DNA from: Dehalococcoidales bacterium
GTDB lineage: Bacteria; Chloroflexota; Dehalococcoidia; Dehalococcoidales; RBG-16-60-22
DNA: 12,791 bases
Direction: 5' to 3'
NCBI GenBank assembly: GCA_030615475.1
Contig: JAUWZF010000009.1
Coordinates: 1 to 12,791, forward strand
Shown: piece after piece, positions 1 to 10,455 of the stretch
How positions within the stretch are numbered: the stretch's first letter is position 1
Layout: each line of letters opens with the position of its first letter
Notes under the pieces: generated by a model
The model's input: only the letters and a program-made list of their open reading frames with translations
What the model was told of the DNA's origin: nothing
Database searches by the model: none
Program-made: the position numbers and the translations under genes

Positions 1-80
1 ATCTTTTCCCACCTTTATCCTTCCCGTTAGGGTAGGACAGCCGCCCTCGTATCGTCCGCGGCTTATCCCGTAAGTATGTG

Positions 81-125
81 CCCCACCACCCCGTGGGGTG
101 TCCGAGAGGGGCGCCAGCCCCTCTC
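81..125. repeat. Two adjacent GC-rich hairpins upstream of ligA
   Basis: The first dyad is CCCCAC (81-86) with GTGGGG (93-98); an alternative pairing is CACCCC (87-92) with GGGGTG (95-100). The second is a perfect 9-bp stem, GAGAGGGGC (104-112) and GCCCCTCTC (117-125), with a GCCA loop. No U-tract follows on either strand, so it is not a textbook intrinsic terminator. It may be a dispersed intergenic repeat or a terminator-like end for an upstream gene. Bases 1-80 hold no gene that can be supported; one frame is open from base 2 to a TAA at 71-73 and could be the tail of a gene outside the window. Confidence 0.5.
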
Positions 126-150
126 AAAGAAATAAGCCATGTAACTATAT

Positions 151-179
151 TTTTTCACAATGTAACCCTGTGTTATACT
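151..179 (+). promoter_or_regulatory. Extended -10 promoter for ligA
   Basis: TGTTATACT at 171-179 is an extended -10 (TGn followed by TATACT). The -35 is weak: TTTTTC at 151-156 with a 17-base spacer, or TTCACA at 154-159 with a short spacer. Predicted transcription start is near 186, giving a leader of about 25 bases before the GTG at 211. Confidence 0.6.
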
Positions 180-195
180 TGAGGAAAGAAATTAG

Positions 196-2834
<2,639 letters not shown>

Positions 2835-2845
2835 CACCCGATAAA

Positions 2846-3184
2846 ATGGTCAATAAACAGGTATTTTTCATCAAACTTATTCATTCCATCATATTTTTTA
2901 TTATGGTAATATGCCTGTTTTACGTTCTTTACGGCGCTTTTACCAGGACTTATAACGTGATACTGCTTATAGCTCTTGCCGCCATATTCCTCGAAGGGCT
3001 GGTACTGCTTTTAAATCGCTGGCAATGTCCTCTGACCAATCTCGCCAAGAGATACGGCGATAAAACGGGAACAATAACGGATATTTTTCTTCCCGCTTGG
3101 CTGGCTCCGCATACTTTCAAGATTTTTGGGGTCCTATTAGCCATAGGGCTCGTCATGCTGGGTTTTGGCTATTTCATGAAATGA
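2846..3184 (+). CDS. Small three-helix membrane protein, DUF2784-like motif
   Basis: A 112-aa hydrophobic protein with three likely membrane helices (about residues 6-28, 35-57 and 91-110). The cytoplasmic or periplasmic loop between helices 2 and 3 carries WQCPLTNLAKRYGDKTG. The Trp-x-Cys-Pro-Leu-Thr piece resembles the short motif of the DUF2784 family of small membrane proteins; this comparison is from memory and is only tentative. Function is unknown. It begins 11 bases after pth with no clear Shine-Dalgarno and probably rides on the ligA-pth transcript. Base composition is more AT-rich than its neighbours, as expected for a hydrophobic protein. No terminator is evident after it. Confidence 0.75.
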   Translation: MVNKQVFFIKLIHSIIFFIMVICLFYVLYGAFTRTYNVILLIALAAIFLEGLVLLLNRWQCPLTNLAKRYGDKTGTITDIFLPAWLAPHTFKIFGVLLAIGLVMLGFGYFMK

Positions 3185-3202
3185 CTGCCGTTAATACTAT
3201 CT

Positions 3203-3232
3203 TTGCTACAGCTCAATCTCAGGTGATATAAT
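3203..3232 (+). promoter_or_regulatory. Promoter for the SLOG-like gene and eno
   Basis: A perfect TATAAT at 3227-3232 is preceded by TGA (3224-3226), making an extended -10. TTGCTA at 3203-3208 is a fair -35 with an 18-base spacer. The predicted start near 3239 leaves a leader of about 18 bases that contains the GAAGGA ribosome site. Confidence 0.75.
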
Positions 3233-3256
3233 TTGAATATCTGAAGGAAATTCACG

Positions 3257-5054
<1,798 letters not shown>

Positions 5055-5080
5055 CTAAAGCAGGAACCTGGCCACCGGGT

Positions 5081-5200
5081 GTCATTCCCGTGTAAGCGGG
5101 AATCCAGAAAATAAGAGAGTAATATAATGAAATCCTATATGGAAAGAATTATATGCAAATTTCGGCTCATTTCTGGATTCCCAATCATGTTGGGAATGAC
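5081..5200. mobile_element. MITE-like palindromic element, 120 bp
   Basis: The left arm has GTCATTCCC (5081-5089), a loop, then GGGAATCCAGAAA (5098-5110). The right arm (5170-5200) is its inverted copy: TTTCTGGATTCCC (5170-5182) and GGGAATGAC (5192-5200). Each arm is itself a hairpin (ATTCCCG with CGGGAAT; ATTCCCAA with TTGGGAAT). The interior (5111-5169) is AT-rich and non-coding, with a TATAAT at 5123-5128 but no convincing -35. No target-site duplication is obvious. The GTCATTCCC...GGGAATCCAG arm resembles a widespread class of bacterial intergenic repeats. It is non-autonomous and encodes no transposase. It separates eno from the next gene. Confidence 0.75.
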
Positions 5201-5247
5201 GAGCGAGAAATTCAGAAAAGTGAAGTGAAGTATAGAAAAGAGAAGAA

Positions 5248-6237
5248 ATGACTGAAATTACACCGGGAATCCACTGGATTAAGCTGCCGATAGATGCCGT
5301 GGGAGGGCCGGCGCATATCAATTCTTACCTTATTCGCGGGGATATTGGATATCTCCTCGTCGATTCCGGCTGGAACACGGACTCATCGTTCGGCACTATG
5401 CATAACAGTCTGGTGAAAAACGGGCTGGGATTCGAGGATATTTCTCAGATACTGGTCACCCACGTCCACCCCGACCACTACGGCATGGCCGGTCGTATCA
5501 AGAAACTCTCCGGGGCCACCATCGCCATGCACCCCATCGAAAAAGAGCTCATCGAACCCAGGTATGTCCACATGGAGGAGCTGCTCCACCAGACCGACCG
5601 GATGCTCGTCGATAACGGCTTGCCCCACGACGAGATGGTCAAACTGAGGGACGCTACCGTGGGACTGGAGCAGTATATCATCCCCACCCCACCCGATATC
5701 ACCCTCCGCGACGGGGAAACCGTCACCACCGGCGAGTTCACCTTCCGGGTTATCTGGACACCGGGTCACTCGTCGGGGCATATATGCCTTTATGAACCTG
5801 AGAAGAAAATCCTGCTCTCCGGCGACCACATCCTGCCGAAAATCACGCCCAATATCAGCGTCCACCCGCAGTCCATCGAGAATCCCCTCGGCCGGTATGT
5901 GAAGTCGCTCCAGGAGATGAGGCAGCTGGACGCCGAGCTCATCCTGCCCGGCCATGACCAGCCTTTCACCGGACTCAGGCCGCGCATCGACGAAATTATT
6001 CAGCACCACGAGCAAAGAAACCGCGATATCCTGGCGGTGATGGGGGGCCAGGCCAGAACGACCTACCAGATAGCCCAAGAGATAACGTGGGGAGTCAGGT
6101 CCCGGTGGCGTGACCTGCCCGATTTTCACCGAAGAATGGCCATCTTTGAAACGCTGGCCCACCTGGAGATGATGGCTACCGACAGCCGGATAGATAAGCT
6201 GCCCGGAAAAGGCATTAATTATTACCGGCAAAACTGA
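5248..6237 (+). CDS. MBL-fold metallo-hydrolase with C-terminal winged helix (LACTB2-like)
   Basis: A 329-aa metallo-beta-lactamase-fold hydrolase. The metal motif THVHPDHYG gives H72, H74, D76 and H77. The other ligands are H164 (TPGHSSGH), D183 (SGDH) and H236 (LPGHDQPF), so a complete two-metal (usually zinc) site is present. Residues from about 260 on form a short helical tail (TTYQIAQEI ... ETLAHLEMM) that looks like the winged helix of the LACTB2/hydroxyacylglutathione-hydrolase-like group. There is no signal peptide, so it is cytoplasmic. The substrate cannot be read from the sequence: thioesters, lactones or RNA are possible in the family. The ATG at 5248 follows a purine run AGAGAAGAA. 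It sits just downstream of the MITE-like repeat and 14 bases before the dehydratase-like gene. Confidence 0.92.
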   Translation: MTEITPGIHWIKLPIDAVGGPAHINSYLIRGDIGYLLVDSGWNTDSSFGTMHNSLVKNGLGFEDISQILVTHVHPDHYGMAGRIKKLSGATIAMHPIEKELIEPRYVHMEELLHQTDRMLVDNGLPHDEMVKLRDATVGLEQYIIPTPPDITLRDGETVTTGEFTFRVIWTPGHSSGHICLYEPEKKILLSGDHILPKITPNISVHPQSIENPLGRYVKSLQEMRQLDAELILPGHDQPFTGLRPRIDEIIQHHEQRNRDILAVMGGQARTTYQIAQEITWGVRSRWRDLPDFHRRMAIFETLAHLEMMATDSRIDKLPGKGINYYRQN

Positions 6238-6243
6238 TATAAT
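6215..6243 (+). promoter_or_regulatory. Extended -10 promoter, possibly leaderless start
   Basis: TGATATAAT at 6235-6243 is a perfect extended -10 overlapping the stop codon of the MBL gene. The -35 (TTAATT, 6215-6220, 17-base spacer) is weak. Transcription would start near 6250, at or within two bases of the ATG at 6252, which itself lacks a Shine-Dalgarno. Confidence 0.45.
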
Positions 6244-6251
6244 AAGACCGG

Positions 6252-7271
6252 ATGAAGAAAATCGGCATCACCACTACCGTCCCCGTAGAGGTTCTGATAG
6301 CCGCCGGTTATCAGCCAATCGACCTGAACAACGTCCTCGTTGCCGACCCCGATCCCGGAAGGCTCATTACCATCGCCGAGAGGGCCGGCTTTCCCCTCAA
6401 CTGCTGCAGCTGGATTAAGGGAATCTACGGCGTCTGCCTGGACTACGGTATCAATGATGTCATCTGCGTTACCAGCGGCGACTGCTCCAATACCATCATG
6501 CTCATGGAGACCCTGAAACTCAAAAGTCTGAACGCCGTACCCTTCGCCTACCCGGACAGTCCCTACCCCCACCTTATGCAGCCTAAGCTGGAGGAGCTGG
6601 CAGCGACTCTCGGCACCACGCTGGAAGACGCTGATAAAGTCAGGGACGAACTCAAAGCAGCCCGCGACCTGGCGCTGAAACTGGACGAGCTTACCTGGCA
6701 GCAGAATACGGTCAGCGGTTGGGAAAACCACCTCTGGCTCGTCTCCGCCTCCGACTTTAACGGGGATTTTCGTAAATACCGGCGGGAGTTACAGGGCTTA
6801 TTGGAAGCCTGCTCAAATCGCCAGCCTTACCCCGCCGGACAACTCAGGCTGGCCTACATCGGCGTGCCCTCGGTATATGCCCGCGAGTTATACCCCTTTA
6901 TTGAAAAACACGGCGCCAGGGTCGTCTTTAACGAGGTCCAGCGCCAGTTCGCCCTGCCCGGGCCCGGCAAATCCCTGGCCGAGCAGTATTCCAGTTACAC
7001 TTACCCCTACTCCATCCACGAGCGTCTCAGGGACATAAAAACAGAACTAAACCGCCGGCAGGTGGACGGCGTTATCCACTACGTGCAGGCGTTCTGCCAC
7101 CGCGGCATCGGCGATATTATCTTCCGGGATGCCATCGACCTGCCCGTGCTGACGCTGGAGGGCAACGACGACTTCTTCCTGAACAGCCACATCAAGACGC
7201 GCATCGAGGCTTTCCTGGACATGATACAGCGGAGCCGACAGCGGAAATACAGTCAGGCTCTGAAAAAATAA
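6252..7271 (+). CDS. 2-hydroxyacyl-CoA dehydratase family protein (HgdB-like, lone subunit)
   Basis: A 339-aa protein with the layout of the HgdB/FldC-type D-component (PF06050-like). Cysteines are in typical places: NCCSWIKG (C51, C52), VTSGDCSNT (C78) and VQAFCHRGIGD (C282). In characterised dehydratases three such cysteines hold a [4Fe-4S] cluster used for radical-type removal of water from 2-hydroxyacyl-CoA. The C-terminal part (PVLTLEGND) is also typical. However, the partner subunit and the ATP-dependent activator (HgdC-type) are not in this window, so the activity is uncertain. It might instead act in reductive chemistry or cluster handling. No clear Shine-Dalgarno precedes the ATG; an extended -10 lies just upstream. 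gap follows after 30 bases. Confidence 0.85.
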   Translation: MKKIGITTTVPVEVLIAAGYQPIDLNNVLVADPDPGRLITIAERAGFPLNCCSWIKGIYGVCLDYGINDVICVTSGDCSNTIMLMETLKLKSLNAVPFAYPDSPYPHLMQPKLEELAATLGTTLEDADKVRDELKAARDLALKLDELTWQQNTVSGWENHLWLVSASDFNGDFRKYRRELQGLLEACSNRQPYPAGQLRLAYIGVPSVYARELYPFIEKHGARVVFNEVQRQFALPGPGKSLAEQYSSYTYPYSIHERLRDIKTELNRRQVDGVIHYVQAFCHRGIGDIIFRDAIDLPVLTLEGNDDFFLNSHIKTRIEAFLDMIQRSRQRKYSQALKK

Positions 7272-7301
7272 TCGATAAAATATTTACTCAGGAGGCAGAA
7301 A

Positions 7302-8315
7302 ATGAAAACCAGAATAGGCATTAACGGCTTCGGACGCATCGGCCGGCTGACCCTCAGGGCCATGAAACAGTACCACCGTGACGACCTGGAAGTGGTCGCC
7401 GTCAACGACCTGGCCGATACCAGGACCAATGCCCACCTGCTGAAATGGGACAGCGTCTTCGGCCGCTATCCCGGCGAGGTCGGCGCCACCGAAAAAGCCA
7501 TCGTCGTCGACGGCCAGGAGATTAAGGTAATCTCGGAGCGCGACCCCGCCGCCATTCCCTGGAAGGACCACGGCGTCGATATCGTCATCGAGTCCACCGG
7601 CCTTTTCACGGACGCCACCAAGGCCGTCGCCCATCGCAACGGCGGCGCCAAGAAAGTAATCATCTCGGCACCCGCCAAGAACGAGGACATCACCATCGTT
7701 CTCGGCGTCAACGAAAAGACGTACGACCCCGCCAAACACAATGTTATCTCCAATGCCTCCTGCACCACCAACGGCATCGCCCCTCCCGTCAAGGTGCTGC
7801 ACGATAATTTCGTCATCAGCAAGGGACTGATGACTACCATTCACTCATATACCAACGACCAGGTGGTACTGGATACCATTCACACGGACCCGCGCCGGGC
7901 GCGCGCCGCCGCCCTGAACATGATTCCCACCACCACCGGGGCCGCCAAGGCCGTGACCCAGGTCATCCCGGCGCTGCAGGGCAAGATTCACGGCCTGGCC
8001 TTCCGCGTGCCGACGCCCACCGTCTCCGTCATCGACTTTGTCTGCGACCTGGAAAAAGAGGTCACGGTGGAGCAGGTCAACCAGGTCTTGAAAGCCGCCG
8101 CTGCTGGGCCGCTTAAAGATATCCTCGAATACTGTGAGGAGGAGCTGGTCAGCATGGACTTCAAGGGCAATCCCCACAGCTCCATCATCGATGGTCCCAG
8201 TACCATGGTCATCGGCGGCAACATGGTCAAGATACTGGCCTGGTACGATAACGAATGGGCCTACAGCTGCCGCCTCGGCGATTTAGCGGTCTATATGGCT
8301 TCCAGGGGGTTGTAA
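7302..8315 (+). CDS. gap: Glyceraldehyde-3-phosphate dehydrogenase, class I
   Basis: Oxidises glyceraldehyde 3-phosphate to 1,3-bisphosphoglycerate, reversibly, in the cytoplasm. At 337 aa it is the normal length. The N-terminal Rossmann motif GINGFGRIGR (6-15) and VNDL with D36 suggest NAD+ preference. SNASCTTN gives catalytic C154, H181 (TTIHSYTNDQ) activates it, and the C-terminal WYDNEWAYSCR closes the active site. An unusually good ribosome site, AGGAGG (7290-7295), lies 6 bases before the ATG, which fits high expression. It may be read from the dehydratase-like promoter or from an unseen one in the 30-base gap. No clear terminator follows. Confidence 0.98.
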   Translation: MKTRIGINGFGRIGRLTLRAMKQYHRDDLEVVAVNDLADTRTNAHLLKWDSVFGRYPGEVGATEKAIVVDGQEIKVISERDPAAIPWKDHGVDIVIESTGLFTDATKAVAHRNGGAKKVIISAPAKNEDITIVLGVNEKTYDPAKHNVISNASCTTNGIAPPVKVLHDNFVISKGLMTTIHSYTNDQVVLDTIHTDPRRARAAALNMIPTTTGAAKAVTQVIPALQGKIHGLAFRVPTPTVSVIDFVCDLEKEVTVEQVNQVLKAAAAGPLKDILEYCEEELVSMDFKGNPHSSIIDGPSTMVIGGNMVKILAWYDNEWAYSCRLGDLAVYMASRGL

Positions 8316-8342
8316 GGAAAAGAGCTAAAAAAATTACCACCG

Positions 8343-8388
8343 CGTACATAAGTACGGATTGACAAGCAGTTGCGGAATTGCGTAAAAT
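8343..8388 (+). promoter_or_regulatory. Consensus promoter with dyad for the tubulin-like gene
   Basis: TTGACA (8359-8364) and TAAAAT (8383-8388) are separated by 18 bases, a near-consensus sigma-70-type promoter with a predicted start near 8395. Two bases upstream of the -35 is a dyad, CGTAC (8343-8347) and GTACG (8352-8356), that could be a regulator site. Confidence 0.8.
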
Positions 8389-8415
8389 AGGAAAGCTACC
8401 TGATTAGGGTGAGTT

Positions 8416-9591
8416 ATGAAGTTAGTTGTTGTTGGCTTCGGACAATGCGGCGGCAGAATCGCCGATGAGTTCGCCCGACTTAATGGAAGAGCCCGTGGTT
8501 TACGCGGGCTAAATATTGTCACCGGCGCCTATGCGGTTAATACCGACATCGCGGACCTGAGCGGACTGAACACCATAAAGTCAGATTACAACCACCGCAT
8601 TCTCATTGGCAACAAAAAAACCGGCGGCCATGGCGTCGGGAAAATCAACGAGCTCGGCGCCGAGATTGCCAGAGAAGACGCCGACAAGGTCATCGAGACG
8701 GTAAGGAACACCAAGCACTTCCAGGAAACGGATGCCTTCCTGCTGATTGCCGGGGCTGCCGGCGGCACCGGCTCCGGCGCGATTTCCGTAATGACGCAGC
8801 AGATAAAGGAGCGTTACGTAGACAAGCCGGTCTACAATCTTATCATCCTTCCTTTCGAACATGAAGAGGCTACCGAGGACAGGACAGTCTATAACGTGGC
8901 CACCTGCCTGAAATCAAGCTACCTGGTTGCCGACGCCATATTCCTGGTCGATAACCAGCGGTACGTCAGCAAAGACGCCTCCCTCAAGCATAACCTTGAC
9001 AAGATAAACGCCTCAATCACGCAGCCCTTTTTTAACCTGCTCTGTGCCGGCGAAGAAAAGAAGTCCAGATACATCGGCGCCAAGATGCTCGATGCCGGTG
9101 ACATCATACAGACACTGGTAGGCTGGACCACCCTGGGCTACGGTCGTTCTCATACCTCGGCACTCAAATCGTTCTTTACCTCAGCCCGCAATTTTAGAGA
9201 CAAAGCATCGGAAACCCAGAAGGGAGTCCAGGCGCTTGACGAAGCTATCAGCGGACTATCGATTAAATGCAATCCCCTGGACTCAAAGAGGGCCCTCTAT
9301 CTCGTTTCCGCCCCTGCCAGGGAAATCAATGTTGACCTGATTAAAGAGCTCGGCACCTATATCAAAAACATGGCCCCGGAAGCAGTCATAAGGAGCGGTG
9401 ACTACCCCAGGGCAAAAGGCTCCATGGACATCACCATAATGCTTTCGGAAATGAGCGATGTGGAAAAGGTCAGGAACTACTTCACCAAAGCCATTAACCT
9501 CATGGTGGAACTCAAGAAGCGCCAGGAAGGCGTGGTAAGCACACAGCGAGGGATTGACATTACGATAAAAGACATTCCCTCGCTGCTATAG
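8416..9591 (+). CDS. Tubulin/FtsZ-superfamily GTPase, non-canonical
   Basis: A 391-aa GTPase of the tubulin/FtsZ superfamily that is not an ordinary FtsZ. Seen in order: VGFGQCGGRIADEF at the N-terminus (T1 loop), VNTD (41-44), and the G-box GAAGGTGSG (113-121), which matches the tubulin signature ending GGTGSG. PFEHEEATEDRTVYN follows (about 146-160). A T7-like loop, MLDAGD (224-229), keeps the two acidic residues that complete GTP hydrolysis in the neighbouring subunit, but has Met where FtsZ has Asn. The protein ends in KDIPSLL, which resembles the FtsZ C-terminal anchor core (DIPxFL) without the usual long linker. It should polymerise with GTP; its role in division or another cytoskeletal task is unknown. 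AGGGTGA (8406-8412) is the ribosome site. CetZ or TubZ kinship cannot be excluded. Confidence 0.88.
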   Translation: MKLVVVGFGQCGGRIADEFARLNGRARGLRGLNIVTGAYAVNTDIADLSGLNTIKSDYNHRILIGNKKTGGHGVGKINELGAEIAREDADKVIETVRNTKHFQETDAFLLIAGAAGGTGSGAISVMTQQIKERYVDKPVYNLIILPFEHEEATEDRTVYNVATCLKSSYLVADAIFLVDNQRYVSKDASLKHNLDKINASITQPFFNLLCAGEEKKSRYIGAKMLDAGDIIQTLVGWTTLGYGRSHTSALKSFFTSARNFRDKASETQKGVQALDEAISGLSIKCNPLDSKRALYLVSAPAREINVDLIKELGTYIKNMAPEAVIRSGDYPRAKGSMDITIMLSEMSDVEKVRNYFTKAINLMVELKKRQEGVVSTQRGIDITIKDIPSLL

Positions 9592-9616
9592 TTAGACTAT
9601 TCAGTTAAATAACCCG

Positions 9617-9715
9617 TCTACCGCTTCGGAAGACCCCGCTCCATGACCTCTACCCCGGGTAACGATTACCCGATATAAGGTTCTACCAGCACCCCTGGAG
9701 AAAGCGGCCTCCGAA
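9617..9715. other. Structured element between convergent genes
   Basis: The 146-base gap between convergent genes holds nested inverted repeats. TTCGGA (9625-9630) and CCGCT (9636-9640) can pair with TCCGAA (9710-9715) and AGCGG (9703-9707). Inside lies a perfect 7-bp hairpin, CGGGTAA (9656-9662) and TTACCCG (9666-9672), with a CGA loop. TCTACC also occurs three times at 32-33 base spacing (9617, 9649, 9682). ATATTTTA follows on the + strand, so it may act as a bidirectional terminator; a small structured RNA or repeat element is also possible. Confidence 0.5.
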
Positions 9716-9737
9716 ATATTTTACCCGAATCTTATAA

Positions 9738-10250
9738 TTATCTGGCTATCTTGGAATAGATTTGCCAGGCCTGTTCGATGGTGTCATCGCGTACTTTCCA
9801 GGCTTTACCTATATTCTCTTCACGGACACTGGCAGCCTCAGCTATAGTCGACTCATAAGCTCTACTGGCTGCCTCTTCGGCGCTCCTGAAGGCTTCCTCA
9901 GCCCGCGCTAGTACATTCTCCCGGGCTTTGGCGGCTTTGGCTAACGCCTCATCCCGGTCTTTCATAGCCTGAGCCACTTTAGCCTCATAAGCTCTACTGG
10001 TCTGCTGCTCCGCCCGCTTATAGGCTTTAGCTACCTGCACTTCATTCTCATGGTAAGCCTTGGCGACCTGACGCTCGGCGTCCATGTAGGCAGCGTAAGC
10101 CCTCTCGGCTTGGCTCATAACCTCGTCAAGCGGACTTTTCGGTCGCTCTTCTTCTGCTGCTGGAGTCTCCTCGACCTCCTCAGATGGAGTTTCAGCTTCC
10201 AACTCTACCGGGGTAGAGGACTGCTTGGTTCGCTCTTTCTGGTTAGCCAC
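9738..10250 (-). CDS. Hendecad-repeat helical protein, 170 aa
   Basis: I do not recognise a family. The N-terminal 46 residues are polar, acidic and probably disordered (ELEAETPSEEVEETP). From Q47 to K167 the protein is eleven consecutive 11-residue repeats with no gap, for example AERQVAKAYHE, NEVQVAKAYKR, ALAKAAKAREN and AEEAASRAYES. Repeat position 9 is Y, F or R in all eleven, and position 8 is mostly Ala or Val. Such hendecads make long, nearly straight amphipathic helices, as in some coiled coils and surface-binding proteins. There is no signal peptide or membrane span, so it is cytoplasmic. Translation starts at GTG after a very strong AAGGAGGTG (10255-10263), and it has its own near-consensus promoter, so it is probably abundant. 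It lies downstream of the longer repeat protein on the same strand and is convergent with the tubulin-like gene. Confidence 0.88.
   Translation of the reverse strand: MANQKERTKQSSTPVELEAETPSEEVEETPAAEEERPKSPLDEVMSQAERAYAAYMDAERQVAKAYHENEVQVAKAYKRAEQQTSRAYEAKVAQAMKDRDEALAKAAKARENVLARAEEAFRSAEEAASRAYESTIAEAASVREENIGKAWKVRDDTIEQAWQIYSKIAR
9750..10112 (-). repeat. Eleven tandem 33-base units (11-residue repeats)
   Basis: Residues 47-167 of the 170-aa protein divide evenly into eleven 11-mers, leaving only IAR at the C-terminus. Position 9 reads Y, Y, Y, Y, R, R, F, Y, R, R, Y through the array. The DNA units have diverged, so this is an old protein-level repeat and not a fresh tandem duplication. 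Confidence 0.85.
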
Positions 10251-10341
10251 CAGACACCTCCTTCAATTAACATTATTAGTTTCACAGCTTCATTGGCTTG
10301 AAATTAATGGGTTATAAATACCGGGCCACCACTTAGTGCCA

Positions 10342-10370
10342 AGTATATTGCTCACCCTGTAAAAAGTCAA
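10342..10370 (-). promoter_or_regulatory. Near-consensus promoter for the 170-aa protein
   Basis: Read on the minus strand, TTGACT (10370-10365) and TATACT (10347-10342) are 17 bases apart. Predicted start is near 10335, giving a leader of about 85 bases. A dyad CACTTAGTG (10330-10338) overlaps the predicted start and could be an operator. Confidence 0.8.
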
Positions 10371-10455
10371 GCAATCTTTACACTTCTCACACCGGTAATT
10401 TCCTAAACTTTTGAAAATATTTTAAAATCCTGTACAACGGTTAAAGCGTAGCGGA

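Noticed and set aside
5123..5128. TATAAT inside the MITE-like element as a promoter for the MBL gene
   Set aside because: There is no acceptable -35 at 16-18 bases and no extended -10, in an AT-rich stretch where the box can arise by chance.
5383..6231. 282-aa open frame on the minus strand inside the MBL gene
   Set aside because: It is antisense to a complete metal-binding hydrolase and shows no domain of its own.
9600..9730. tRNA gene in the convergent intergenic region
   Set aside because: The stems do not form a cloverleaf on either strand and there is no T-loop GTTCRA motif in the right place.
10404..10430. AT-rich palindrome downstream of the large repeat gene as an intrinsic terminator
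   Set aside because: The stem is almost all A-T with a mismatch and lacks a GC-rich core followed by a U-tract.
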